DNA of 64,000 nt, from assembly GCA_013339765.2 (NCBI GenBank), contig CM023454.1, forward strand, positions 144,683,211-144,747,210. The letters are read 5' to 3'. Shown piece after piece: positions 1 to 12,400 of the stretch. Below the pieces are notes generated by a model. The model had not been told where the DNA came from and searched no databases. It was given only the letters and a program-made list of their open reading frames with translations. Made by a program: the position numbers and the translations under genes. This DNA is from Haemaphysalis longicornis (taxonomy: Eukaryota > Arthropoda > Arachnida > Ixodida > Ixodidae). The number at the start of each line of letters is the position of its first letter. The stretch's first letter is position 1.

Positions 1-150
1 TAGAATAAATAATGGCTTGTGCGACGTGTGGCAGGTGTCTCTTAACGTATTAGGGTGTCGTGCGGTGACCTTCAGAAAGGACCACAACAACTCCAACCAC
101 AACAACTCAATAGAAACGATAAAATAATCCAGTGCTCTTCTGACAATTCG

Positions 151-410
151 TCATCATCATCATCATCATCAGCCTATCTACGTCCCACTGCAGGGCAAAG
201 GCCTCTCCCATTATTCTCCAATTACCTCGGTCCTGTGCCAACTGTGACCAATTTATCCCCGCAAACTTCTTGATCTCATCTGCCCATCTAACTTTCTGCC
301 GCCCCCTGCAACGCTTGCCTTCTCTAGGGATCCACTCTGTTACCCTTAATGACCAGCGGTTATCTTGCCTTCGCATTACATGCCCTGCCCATGTCCATTT
401 CTTCTTCTTA
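151..410 (-). mobile_element. 3' end of an RTE-clade LINE
   Basis: On the minus strand this reads as the extreme C-terminus of an RTE-type endonuclease-reverse transcriptase: a KKWTWAGHVMRRQDNRW-like stretch, then WIPREGKRCRGRQKVRW, then a W...DR..WR...EAF...W ending. That order (H-x-x-R, DNRW, GKR.RGR, RW.D) is the usual tail of RTE elements in arthropods. The element ends in a (GAT)n run at 151-172, the short tandem tail expected at an RTE 3' end. The copy is severely 5' truncated, since nothing upstream of 410 continues the reading frame, so it is a dead fragment. It is similar to, but separate from, the RTE body at 5,232-7,450. Confidence 0.75.
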
Positions 411-2337
411 ATTTCTTAATTACTAAGGCTTTAATCAAACACCCAACCCTTTATGTTTAACACAAATTGGTACTATCGGCGCGAAAGCCTGAAAGACAAG
501 GTTTCTACGATATCCCGCTTCTCTATTCTCATGGCAAGCCCTCGTATTTAGCTGCCTCAGTTGTAGTTTCTTTTGGCAGCGATGGTGTACTTCTGGGGGC
601 GCTTGTTGAGCCCAGCTGATAGCGGAGATCGCAGGACACCCTAACGTTGCAAATGAGTCTAATACCTCTATGTAGATAACGAACACTATATCCTAATGCA
701 CCCAACTGAAGCTAACATACGTGAGTGCAGCGCCGTTAAGATCATGAGGCGATTGTCAATGCGCAGCTGGGAAATGCGAGAAACGGCGTGCTGTACAGTT
801 GTGAAGACAGAGCATGGTGTGTGCATGGAGCCGAGACTGAATTCGCAAGAGAGAAAGACGATATGCTCTGAGAGTTTTAAAGGTGTAACACTGAATCGCC
901 TAAAATTTGACAGCCTCTGATGCCACCGTAATTATGTAAGTGGAGGTCATAATAGTTTCATGACCAGAAGAGAAAGCACCATAACTATTTCGGCTGCTTT
1001 ACTATGAAATTCCGCAATTTCGGCAGCAGACGGGTCACGTTCGCCCTTGTCTTAATTGCTGAGTTCTTAAGCAATGTGTCAAAAATGATGGGTCAATTCA
1101 TTCTTATTATTATCTAAAGGGAATGCATTAAATAAGTAGAATTTTAGGGACGTGTCGGTCATATTTATCTTCAATATTTCTTCTTGAGTTCGGCTTGTAC
1201 TTTTACAGAACATGAGGCAGAACACAACAGCATTTCGCAGAACACCGCCGAGACAGGCGAAAGAGATTCGGAGTGTAGAGCTGAAATAACGGTTAGAGAC
1301 AACATTTATTATCTCGTTCACATTCTGCGTAATCTTCTTAGCCACTAGGGAGAGAAACCGAACACTTTAACAAGCGGGAGTTAAAAGATAAGAACCATTG
1401 TTTTGTTTCGCCAGACAAGCGGCCAGGGACATCGCCTGAAAGAATGACATACCCGCCTCCTGCACGTGTCTTTTCTCAAAATTAAACCTCGCAAGGTTAA
1501 GGATTCACTGTTTCATTAGTGGCTCACTTACTGTTTCAGGGAAGGCAGCAAAAAGCACTCGGATATTTATGCAGGAAACCCGGCGTGCATTTAGGTATCC
1601 ACCAACGTACTTGTCTAAATATAAGTCATTGTCCTCGCTCCTGGGAATTATCTGGTTGTCTGATTAAGTCAGAAAGTGAGTCACTGCAATGGGCTTTTAT
1701 CTGTGGCGTGCCATGCTTAAGAGAAACAAGCTGTAGTACAACCTGATAATTCTTTAGTGCGGCTGTGTAGTTTCCAAAAAACACAAAAGCCCAACTACAC
1801 AAACACTGTAATATGTAGGACGTTCTGTGGACTCTGCGGAAGTACTTTTTTTGTTAACCGAACCATTAACCTCAGTGAATTCCTTTTTTCAGCGACCTGT
1901 AAGCAAATGTCACTTCTATGCCTATTCTGCATGCGCTGTACATAGAAAAGACTAAACCTGCTTTTATGTAGTCGCCAGTACACATCGTACAAGTGTAAAA
2001 AGAGAACCACATCTTTGCTACCTGTATAAGACGCAAGAAAACTGGTACATAACTGAGATTTATAAGAAAGATATCGCAAACCTTAAAGACAATGTTTAAT
2101 CCTAATAGATAATACAGTAAATACGTTATCTCAGCGAAAAAACAAAACAACAATAAACAACAAAAAAGCTGGAAATGCGAAAACGACTCCTTATCACATG
2201 TACAATTTAAAAATTAAAATTCTCAAATCACTGACACCAGCAGTTCTTTAGTTGGCTGTGACACGTGACGAGTCAGGACAAGCCAAAAATTTTCCGCGCT
2301 CATCAATATCATATTTTAGGAGTCAATTATTTGTCAT
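411..2337. other. Unassigned AT-rich stretch
   Basis: No convincing gene. Open frames here are short, overlap on both strands and match no motif I recognise. One sliver on the minus strand (about 1,255-1,345) resembles an RTE segment and is listed separately. Otherwise I see only unique-looking, AT-rich DNA. Confidence 0.5.
1255..1345 (-). pseudogene. Possible RTE sliver
   Basis: The minus-strand peptide begins ITQNVNEIINVVSNRYFSS. It resembles ITHNVNEVINVTERFYTRL in the RTE copy at 6,400-6,500, a segment just before the reverse transcriptase fingers. The match is only about 20 residues long and the frame then becomes unrelated, so this may be a tiny relic or chance. Confidence 0.3.
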
Positions 2338-2575
2338 AAACCTAATCATCATTGTCACCATTATCATACGCCTAATCAGGGCCACTGGAGGACGAAGACC
2401 TCTCCCATTTACCACCAATTGCCCCTCCCTGCGCTGCAAGCGTCTACAATTATCCTAAAAGTACCAAATGTCATTCCTCCATTGTGATTGTCTTCCCCTG
2501 TTTTCTACCCATTCTGATGCCCTAACTCTCCACCTATTATCGGCTCGTCGAGGCCAGCCGAAATTCATTTTTCTT
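2338..2575 (-). repeat. Second, divergent RTE-like 3' tail
   Basis: The plus strand carries a run of imperfect ATCAT units followed by a GGGCCACTGGAGGACGAAGACCTCTCCCA-like line. This parallels the CCCACTGCAGGGCAAAGGCCTCTCCCA line at 185-213 of the first RTE tail. Layout and orientation are the same (minus-strand element with a trinucleotide tail), but the sequence differs a lot, so it is probably another RTE family or a very old copy. No open frame remains. Confidence 0.45.
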
Positions 2576-2979
2576 TCTTTAAACTATGATGACGCCAAAC
2601 CTACTCGGTTCCCTGATCCAGCTAGCTAGTTCGTTTCTCTTGCGGTAATCATAACCTTGTTCCGATATTAGTAACCATTTGTCGATATTTTTCTTCATAC
2701 CTCTCAAAATAAATGACATAACAAACACTGTTACCCATATGATCAGAGATTTCAATGATCTTGCGCTCAACGACTTTCACAAGCGAATCGAAGCTGCTAA
2801 TTGGGAGCCTATATACAAGATCACGGAAGTCCATGCAGCATATTCTGCTTTCATATGTATGTTCACAACCCAAGAAAACACCGCCTTCCCACAAAAGAAA
2901 GAAAAATTATTCGTAATCGTTTAAGACGCCTTGGTTGGACCAATCACTTTACTCACTGATAAGGAAGAAAATACCATGT
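2576..2979. other. Short unassigned spacer upstream of a LINE
   Basis: No motif is visible. It may hold badly decayed endonuclease or linker sequence of the LINE that starts near 2,980, but no frame supports this. Confidence 0.35.
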
Positions 2980-5226
2980 ATTACGATTTTTTCAACAGCA
3001 GATATTTGACTCTACTTCCTGAGTACCTAAAATATCTAAATAAACTCAAAAAAATCTAAAAAACGTGAAATCTGACTACTATGTAAGAAATTTTTCCCGC
3101 ATTCAAAATGATCGTCGCATAGTTTGGCGAGAGGTCAGGAACTTGATCATCAAAACCAAATGTATGCAACTTGACGAAATATTCACAGCAAATGATAAAT
3201 TTACTGGTCACGAGCTATCAACCGCCCTGAATGACTACTTTAATAATGTCGCTTCTCGAAATTCTGTCACGCAAACTCCTGCAAATAGCTCACTGAGCCT
3301 CACCTCTCCCTTACTCATTTCTATAGTACTCGCGCCAACAACTCCTCAAGAGGTAGCTACATTGATCTTTCCGTTAACAAATGACGTATCTGTCGGGTAC
3401 GATGATAGAAAAGGGATTCAGTTACAGCACGTCTGCGCCGTTATATGCGATGTCTTGTCACTCATTGCAAATATAATGCTGTCAACTGGTGTTTTTCCTG
3501 AGAATCTCAAATTGGTCCGAGTCATTTCAGTACATAAAGGAGGCAATATAAATGAACTGTTGAATTACCGACCAATTTCCGTTCTTCCTGTGTTGCCAAA
3601 AATTTTGAAGATGTTATCACTTCTGGGATAGCCAATTTTCTGCACAAATAAATTGCGATTGTTGATTCACAATATGGGTTCACGAAAAATAAGACCACAG
3701 AGCAAGCACTGTTAGTTGTTAAAGACAAAATAATAGATAATATTGAAACAAAAAATATACCCTCGGCCTATTTTTAGATTTTCGCAAGGCATTTGATTGC
3801 GTACACCATGAGACCCTGCTTAAGAAACTAACTATGGGGTTCGAGGTATTGCATTGAACCTATTGCGGAGTTATCTGAGTAATATGTCCCAATATATTTG
3901 AACAAATAACATATCCTCTGATATACAGGTGGTTAAGTATGGTGCCCCACACAGATCAGTACTAGGGCCGGTATTATTCAGTACATATATCAATGACCAA
4001 GCCGGCATACATAACTCTCCCGGTCTGGTAATGTACGGTGATGACACTAGTCTTTTTTTCTCTTCCTGTTCATTACCGGCGCTTCAAATTATGGTCAATG
4101 CTTATTTAATCAACCTTCGTTATTGGTTACACAAGAATAAGCTTAGTTTAAATATCAGTGAAACGAAAGATATTATTTCTAAGCCCATCAACTCCGTGGA
4201 AACTAATTGTATACATAACAATCAATCAGGTTCCTTCCCAAAAATTTCTCGGTATGTGGTTTAATGAAAATCTTTCGTGGTCTGTTCATATTTCCAAACT
4301 TGCTTCTGAACTAAGAAAAATTGTTGGCCTATTTTATAGGATTTCTAGTCTACTGCCTGTTTGGGTAAAAGTGCCTATGTGTAATGCCCTGTTTTTTTTC
4401 AAGACTTTCTTATTGTAATCTTGTTGGGGTACGACCATGTTTATAGTTACCAAAAAGTTCTTGTCCTGCAAAAAAGAGCCATGCGGGCTATTGAGGGATA
4501 ATACGGTGCACCACGAAACTTACGTACGCAACCATTCTTTGTTAAAGACTCCATATTAAAATCCCACCAGGTGTATTATCTGCGGCTTCTTCAATACATT
4601 CAACAGAATCGCTTGTACTCTGTTCCTGATAGCAACATGGGTTACAATCTTCGCGTGGTAAATCTAAGTGTTCCGCGAACGGGAATAAATTATGGTGAAC
4701 AAAAACGGAGTTGTCAAGTACCCAACGCCCTAAACAAATTCACCTTTCCTGATGAGTTTTCTATCTGGAAACATGTTAAGAAAAAGACCAAACACCATCT
4801 GATTGAAGGTGAAATTTTTATGTTAAAACGCAATTTCCCGTCTTTGATATATATGCGTATCTGTATGGATGTGTGTACGTGGATGTAAGGGTATATATCT
4901 CTATTTGTATCTTTTTACACAAGTAGTTGAGTCGAATGATTTACTTTATTTCATCGGTATGTACGAGATTGTACTTGTAGCAGTATCAATTTGTATTTTC
5001 CATGATTGTGCACATGTCTTGTATTCTAGTAAGTAGTTACTGCTTATATATTAGTTTTGTATTTTGATTGCTGCCCCTTCTACGTATTAAGTGTTTTTAC
5101 AGGCTCACTGCTTACAGGCTTAGTGTACCGAGGCCTCGTAAGGCTTAACCGCCTTTTGCCTCGGTCCCCTCTTTTCTATAAAAAGAAAATAAACTTCACT
5201 TCCCTTCACTTTACTTCACTTCTTCG
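2980..5226 (+). mobile_element. Decayed CR1/L2-type LINE, 5' truncated
   Basis: A 5'-truncated non-LTR retrotransposon on the plus strand. Its coding part (2,990-4,890) is a broken reverse transcriptase. After it come a 3' UTR and a tail in which TTCACT-like units repeat (about 5,187-5,222), a short-repeat tail of the kind seen in CR1/L2 relatives rather than poly(A). No endonuclease domain remains upstream. Its 3' end lies within a few bases of the 3' end of the oppositely oriented RTE element, so the two are tail to tail. The clade call rests on RT motifs, the lack of RNase H and the tail type; a Jockey relative is the main alternative. Confidence 0.7.
3065..4888 (+). pseudogene. Reverse transcriptase of the CR1/L2-type LINE (frameshifted)
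   Basis: The RT is split across frames. The block 3,065-3,631 (188 codons) covers the linker and fingers: an NDRR.VWREVRNLI stretch, a G.FPE.LK segment, then NYRPISVLPV (RT motif 1-2). The palm continues after a frame change with FLDFRKAFDCV (motif A, near 3,770). Block 3,929-4,264 carries GAPHRSVLGPVLF (motif B; usually GVPQGS) and the YGDD catalytic box (motif C), then KTK-like motif D. Another shift leads to KFLGMWF..NLSW (motif E) at about 4,230. The C-terminal tail runs to 4,888. At least four frame changes or stops separate these blocks, so no active enzyme is encoded. The family primes reverse transcription at a nicked target DNA. Confidence 0.75.
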
Positions 5227-5231
5227 TCCCA

Positions 5232-7450
5232 CGGCTCGTTGAACCAAATTAAGTTCGCTCTGAAGTAGTTTAGCACGGCGCCAAGTTTCAGCTCCTTCTG
5301 TCATCAGCGGAAGCATGCACTGGCTGTATATTTTTCTGTTGTTGAGGGAGGCGGCTTAGTTTCCCAATAATGGCGAGTTCTTTCTGCGTGCTTTCCAACC
5401 CCTGCCAATTCTGTGCCGGAGTTCTCTCTTGTGGTTAAGGTCCGCAATACCAATCTCTGCAAGCTACTTAAAATATTTTAATACTTCTAGCGTTTCGCAT
5501 CCAAAGTTGAAAAGGACGTTTGTGGCATGCTAGTGCTTATTGCTTTCTATTTATAGATGTTCTTTAGCAAAATGGTGGTGCTTCATGATTTTTGTTCCTC
5601 AAGCATTTTCTGCATGTTTTGTGCAGTCTCGCTCAGCAAGCCTATGTCGTCCGCAAAAGTCAGATGGCACAACAACTTTCTGTTTATCCCCAATGCACTC
5701 TTTTCCCAGTAAACCTTTGTAAATACCCCTCTTGGCGTTCTGTGGATTGTTTTGGAGATATGGTATCTCCCTGTTTTACTTCTTTTTTATTTCAAATTTA
5801 TCGCTTTGCTTGTTGACGATATCCTGCCCTTGCATTCCTTATAGATGACTTTTAGAAAACCTGTGTACATCTTCGCTATTCCGTAGTCATTTAGGGCTTC
5901 TGATATGGCTGCGGTGGGTGTGTAGGAAACGCCGTCTCGCAATCCATAAGTCCCACGTGTAGGATTGCGGTGTACACCGCGGATTTTTCTGTCACTTTGT
6001 TGATAACATGGATGTGATCCACCATTGAGTGTTCTTTTCTAAACCTAGCATGCTCTCTGGGTTGATGAAACTCCAGGTCTCGAAACCTTTCGAAACATCT
6101 TGTATACAACTGAGAGTACGCTGAGGGTTCTCTAATTCTTCGGGTTGTTGGGATCTCCTTTCTCATAAATCAGAATAATATTCGCGTCTTTCCAGGCTAT
6201 GTGCACTTTTTGAGTCTTCAAGCAATCCGGAAATACTACACCAAGGTTTCTCTTTACAATATCTCCTCCCCCCTTCAAAATTTTTCAGTTATATTGTCGT
6301 CACTTGCAGCTTCTCATTAAGTGCCTTTGAGAGCCTTTTCACATTCCTATGAAGTTACCTGTGGGACATCGCCAGTTGAGCTTATAATGTCAGTAGTTTC
6401 GCCTTCTCTAAGGTCGCTGGCATACAGCCTTGTGTAGAATCGTTCGGTTACATTTATTACCTCATTCACGTTGTGCGTAATATTACCCTTATCTCTCATT
6501 GCTGACATTCTGTCTTTCTCTGTAGCTAGCTTTCTCTTAGTTTCTTTCACGCCTCCCCGAATTTGCATTGTTTAATTGATCACTGTCACGTTGTATGCAC
6601 GAGGATTTTTTTCCATTAATCAGTTCGATACCTTGGCTAATTCAATCCGATCAGCCGTACTTGGCAGTTTCATGTTTTTACGTTTGGCAATTAGTTCATT
6701 TGTTTTCTTAGTTTTCCTATTTGTTCCCTACAGGTTGCCTCTTTCACTGCTGGTGCTGTTTCACTGGGTGCTGATGTTTGGTTGTAATTTAGCTTGTCTA
6801 TACTGACCTCGTTCTGATTGTTCACAAACGACAATTTGCTTTGAAGAGCTTTTTGAAACACCTGCGTTCTGGCTGTTACTAACTGCATGCGGGTTTTTAG
6901 CTTATCGTATTTCCTTCTTTCTTTTCTATGATTAAGCCCTAGCTGGCATCTAACCTTCCGATGATCGCTGCTCCGATTCTTAATTAGCACCTATAGGTAA
7001 TGCAAGGTACCAGAACTCTGCCTTAAATCTATGTCAATTTTCTGTATAGTTGTACCATCGGGGCTATTTTATGTCCATTCCCCACTGTTTCGTTTGTAGA
7101 AGAATGCGTTCATCAGCATTACGTTATGTCTAACTGAAAATCACACCAGTGTATATCCTCCGCGGTTCGATTGTCTATTCCGAAGCTTCTTACTGACCTT
7201 CCTCTCATTTCCTTCCTACCGAACTTAGCGTTAAAATCTCCCTTCACAATTGTGCACTGCGTTGTTGCCTTCTTTATTGCTGTTTCGCGGTTCTCGCAAA
7301 AGCTGTCTAAGGGTTCATCATAACAGCTGGTTGTTAGCGCATCAGCGTATGCCATTTTTAAATTGTATCCCTTGCTCAGCTTGATCACGGCAGCCGCGAC
7401 TCTCTCGCTAATCATCAATAACTCCTCCACGTTTTCTGCAACTTGTCTGT
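5232..7450 (-). pseudogene. RTE-clade LINE body: endonuclease plus reverse transcriptase, decayed
   Basis: Read on the minus strand, domains appear in RTE order. The AP-like endonuclease part at 7,119-7,430 has VKGDFNAKFG (canonical GDFNA metal-binding motif) and a FG....R..D....F segment. A basic linker lies at 6,691-6,990 (SSDHRKVRCQL, then a K/R-rich stretch). The pre-RT segment at 6,347-6,568 includes HNVNEVINVTERFYTRLY. RT follows at about 5,900-6,166 with FHQPREHARFRKEHSMVDHIHVIN, and further down LTFADDIGLLSETAQ (FADD catalytic box, near 5,660). Frameshifts and stops divide every block, so the copy is dead. RTE elements normally encode one ~1,000-residue protein and no RNase H, which fits. 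It ends close to 5,232 next to the plus-strand LINE. Confidence 0.75.
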
Positions 7451-9266
7451 GAAATAAAAATTATCGCAGTGTTCTATCATGTGGTCCACTTTAGCACATT
7501 GTATGCACGTTAGGAAGCTCCATGGAGGCTACCTCTGTTTATTTAACTTCGTTTAACCTATAGGGTCCCACCTAGTGTTCGATAGATGCAATGGTAGTAC
7601 AGCTAGGCTTCGTCACTAGACAAGGTGCCTGCGTTGAACGTGGCCGTGGTCAGTTTACAAAGGCGGCCTGTCCGGACAGGCAGATTGTTGGCACCCTCTG
7701 CTGCAACGCTGTTCAGACCACAGACAAATTGAAGTTGTCGTTGTATCGAGGTTGCCTCGAAGGCACGTTCACGTACTGGGTTCAAAAACAACAGTTTTTT
7801 TCGAGTCTGTCGAGAAAATGCCTATAGTGCGAAAGAAGGATCATTTGCGGTGTTGCTTAATACGGCAAATATTCCAACGCTTCTCATGTAAGTTTTTGTG
7901 CCTTAGGAAATACAATTATGTTAGCCATTTTATTCTGCCCGGTCTAAAAAAATTCAGGTTTGAAAATCTGTGGGTTGGCACGGCCCCCAATCACCTTTTT
8001 CAGAGCCACAGCTTTCACGCCAAATTCAGTGAGCGTGTTGTTTAGTTAGCGTTATTTCATGAACGGTTACTCACCTCTATTTAATTTTTAATATTGTTTA
8101 GTTGTACCGGCCATTCCTCGACTTACGTTGCAGTGAGAACAGTCACACTAGTGTATCCCTGCAATACCGCTATGAGGTCACATTTAGTGCTCGATAGCTG
8201 CAACACCACGAAAATAGTTTAACATAATGTTGAAACCTGGAAAAAGAATACTTTAGGTTCAATTTGGGAAAGTTAAAAAAAATTAAGATGGCCTTTTTTA
8301 TATACGGCTTTTAGGAGTAAATCAAAATGCGCAACTGACCTGCAATCCAGCGCCGTTTTTATAATTAACCACTCATTTAAATAAACAAAAAGAGACTCAA
8401 AGAACGTAAAATGATGGATGAATATTACTTAAAAACTGAAGTACCTATTTTTTGTGATGCAGAGAAACAAGGATAAACCTTTTGGCAATTTCGAAAAACT
8501 GTTGAGTCTGAAATTTTCAAATAAAAAAATTCTACTTCAAAATTTTAAATATGTATGCGAACAATATAAAAAGTCTGTGCTAAAAAACCTTAGAAAATGG
8601 CTGCTAAAATTGATGTTTTATAATCGCTAACGTTTCAAATATTGCGAGACATGTACGACGCCCGTGCTGCCCGAGCCGGCGTACGAATGTTTTTTTCAGG
8701 TAAATTTTTTTCCGCACAAATACCTCCCGATTTGTTTTCCAGTGAGAAAAAAAGGGTATATACACAAGTGTCGTCAAAACTAAAAATTCCCGCGGACACG
8801 CCTGTATTATCTTTTGAAAACACCATATCGTGGCTGTGCCCAAAAATAGGTTCCGAAAATATACCCAAAAATAAAATGTTGTGCATAGGCGGTATAACAA
8901 TGTAGTTTATTATAAAAAGAGCCGTGATTTTTCTACAATGCGTTCACAGCTGTTACTGAATTTCAAAATGTTTTTTTACTGGAAACAGAATTTACGCATT
9001 TTTACAGCTATACAGCTTTTTCTGGGACAACGCAACTGTATTGTTTTTTTTTTGCGAATATTGCGCAAAATTGCAATCGCAGAGCACTAAACAAATTTAC
9101 TTGAAAACTTTGCAATAATGCTCTCATTCAGGCGCTTTTCGCCGCGTGTTGTTTTGTATAAATTCACACTGGGGCACATTTTAAAAGGCCTGCAAAGGGC
9201 GTTTCTTTTTTGAAGCTTATTTGAAGCTTTTTTGAGCATTCTGTTTCATTTTAAGTGAAAGAAAAA
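7451..9266. other. Unassigned AT-rich stretch
   Basis: No gene recognised. Around 8,604-8,905 both strands carry overlapping open frames of 80-100 codons, but they share no motif and use AT-rich, T-run-laden sequence, so I read them as chance. There is no inverted or tandem repeat I could confirm. Confidence 0.45.
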
Positions 9267-9400
9267 CTATTTAGCGGGCACCACGACCTTTTTCGGCGTG
9301 CCGTCAGTCACGTTCACCTTACTGACGGTTTCCGCGTTGTCGGCCAAAGTTGCGGAGGTCGTTTGAGAGGCCGCAGGTTGGTTGGGTTGAAATGGTGTTG
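9267..9400 (-). CDS. Candidate terminal coding exon of an unknown host gene
   Basis: On the minus strand a pyrimidine-rich acceptor (AACTTTTTCCACACAG) ends at 9,401 and is followed by an open frame that closes with TAG at 9,267. The roughly 44 residues are rich in Pro, Thr, Ala and Gln and end in VNVTDGTPKKVVVPAK. Codon third positions are G/C-rich although the flanks are AT-rich, which favours real coding. If spliced here, the preceding exon supplies one base of the first codon. I recognise no domain, and I found neither the upstream exons nor a clear poly(A) signal. Alternatives are a fragment of a transposon protein or a chance frame. Confidence 0.35.
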
Positions 9401-12400
9401 CTGTGTGGAAAAAGTTATCCCACATGCATCTTGCGGCCATCCACAATGCAGCAGCCGATGTGTGTCTGTAGGCCAGAAGGAACAAAGACCCAGGGCGAAA
9501 GGACCTGTCAATTAGTTAGGATAGGGTATGGCGCAGTGTGGCATGGAGGGAAGAGGATTGCACTCTGGATCGCAGGTACTGACTGCACACAAAAGCGAAT
9601 AAGTTTCAGTGCTGCCAATTTTTGAAAAAGTTTGTATCCGCTACAAGAGCTCAAGCTGGACACCTTCGCAAGCATACAGCAAGCAACATACCCTAGACAC
9701 ATTAAAAGTAGCCTGAAACCTAACGATAGTATTTTTCTAGACTTCTCAGATAATTAAATTTTAATACTCAATGTGCGCCTATCGCACAAGAGTGTAAATA
9801 GACCTGCCACAATACATCTTTTGCCCAAGCCACGATAGAACACTTTGCTCAAAATACACTAGTGTTTTTGTGTACCGTAACATGACGAAATTGCAGACGA
9901 TTCCGTCCGCGCGAAAGTGCTAATGGGAATTTTTTTCACGTTGAAAACCCCGAGGATATAAAACACGTATTTTGAGCTGTCAGGATAGGTCGCTTCTTTT
10001 TCGTGCGTGCATCATCACAGAATTTAAATAAAACATTTTGTAAATTTGTGGTAGCAAACGGATGACGTCAATTTGTGAGCTCAGTGCCAGTTTGTTTTCT
10101 GGGGAAAATGGAAAGAACGCTTGAGACGTGTTTTGCGGTGGAGAGCCATGAGGCAATTTGAATGCACGGCCAGTCTTGAGATAGCTTTAGAGGAAGATAT
10201 AGAAGAAGAAGAAACTTTAGAGGAAGAGGAAGCACCGGATCGCTGTAACGAACATTAAAAATACATCATTTTTGTTGAGAAATAAAGAACCGCTGGATTA
10301 GGACGCCACAGGCCATGGAGGAAGACGAGGATCACAATTGACTTGTTCAAAAGCGGTCCGCTTCACGCGACAACGAATGGCTTGCTTCTCCGGCGCTCGA
10401 ACAGCACTGTTTGATGCTGGGGCGATCTGCTGCCGCGGCCAACCAAGCCTGGTGGCGAGGAATCTTGAGGCGAAGCAGACCCGCTGCTTTGATGGTGGCG
10501 TCCGCTTCACTATAAAGCACAAGTTGATGCTGGAAGCATTTTACACGAAAGCGATACCTCCTGGCTGGCAATAAAAACCCACATGTTGTTCCAATACATT
10601 GATTACATCGTGCATGCCGAACAGGACGTGAACATATAGACAGTGCCGCTACACTCGCCGTTCGCTGTATGGCAACTTGGCTACCAGTATCAGCGTTGTT
10701 CATATGATTCTGGCAGCTGCTGCGTGGCCAAAACAATCGAGCATTATCCCTCATTTCGGGTAACAAAAAAACAACATTCGCAACTTTTCATTTTCAGCTC
10801 CACAACGCAATTGACCCGGAATATCAGAATGCGCTTGTTGTCCGTCATGCTGGCTTTTGAGTTGTATTTCGTCAATCGAATTACCTTTTTCTCTAAGATC
10901 GATGACATCGAGACACTCAGCAACCACTCCACTAGATTCACCAGCTTGCCCGCCAGCATAGCTTCTGTGGCATCATGCGCTGCTTCGCTAGTCCGACCAC
11001 TGTTTGTAGTGGGTATCGGACTTCACCACAGTTCGTGACGCTGACAGGTGCCACCCAACTTCTCGGCGTCAGTGCTCTCCGCGGCCCAGAAGGCTACACC
11101 AAATACGGAGACTCCTGTATTGAGTGATTACGTCGCTTCGGCCTCTGAAGATGGTCCCGGCTTTGGTGTCTGGAAGGGGCTTCACAACCGTGGGTGAGCA
11201 CCGACCAATGCTTGCGCACGAACCGGGAAAAAAGGCTTTGTAATCAGCGCGAAGTTAGACCACTTCAGGACTATTCACCCGCAACCGTGGCGCCTTTGTA
11301 TCTGGATCGTGTCGCTGACCGGCAGTTCCTGACCAACTTGGTACCGGCGGGAGATTGTGTAAAAATAAAAAAATGCGCAGGCAGGGTTCGCCACAAAGAA
11401 GTTAGGAATACGAAGATCGGAAGTGACTGCGTCACATTTGAGACTTAAGAAATGTCTTGAAAACCGTTCGCTGGTCATGCCGTCACTTTTTCCACACTTT
11501 CCATCTCGGCTTGTAAGGGCTAAATCATGAACGCCGGTGAACACTGGCAAATATGGAGCATTCAAACTGCACCAACCGCGGCCTGTCAACATATGCTCCA
11601 CTGCATGCGGTCGCATGAGCATAGATCTTAGAACTGAACATAAGCTTACGACTCGACTCTTCAGAATGAGTATGAGCCAGCGGCACTTTTGTGAAGCAGC
11701 AGGTCACATGAATCCCCAAAACCGCGCGGCCATGGCTTGTCTTGCTGCCTCGAAGACATTCTCGTGTAGCGAAGCGAAAGTACGCCCTCCAACTGACGCG
11801 GTTGTGGCCACTGAATATAAAAAAGTTATCAATAAAACAAAAAGTACTCGAATAATTTTGCCACATAAATGCTCTTTGTACATATCGGTAAACAGAGCGC
11901 AGGAATGGTGACGAAAGAAGAAAAGACAGTGCGGGCGTTGAATAACAAATGGGTGACCTTTATTGCGGTCTGGAACATGTACAAAGAAATGCAGGATGTC
12001 GCAAAAGTGAGTTAAAAACAAAGCAAAAGATCCAAAGCAAAATAAAAAGAGACGCAATGTATTTGAAAAGTATGTATACGACTCTATACGAGACGTTCCG
12101 ATACTGCAATCACTTTCGAGCGCCATAAACGTATTCGAGTTTTTTTCTGAAGCAACGCAACAGAGGGATCGCTGACACAATTCTCACTTCGTCTTTGCTA
12201 TCACTAGGACCCGAATAATCTCATGAATGTGAGAGCCATTGTATTGCTTGAGTACTTATATGCTTCAAAAAAGTTGTGCTGTGCATCCATAAGTCCCGCA
12301 GGGTAACACGTGAGATTTTTCATCCCTACATTATAGCGAAGAGGGGTGAAAGTTGTATTGGTAAGACTGGTGTTGCAGTGCTTCAGGTAGAACACGAATA

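Noticed and set aside
8604..8905. Overlapping ORFs of 80-100 codons on both strands
   Set aside because: They are mirror frames of the same AT-rich DNA without motifs or coding-like codon use.
11194..12180. Several ORFs of 84-158 codons on both strands
   Set aside because: The frames compete, and none shows a motif; the minus one is Phe/Cys-rich from T-runs.
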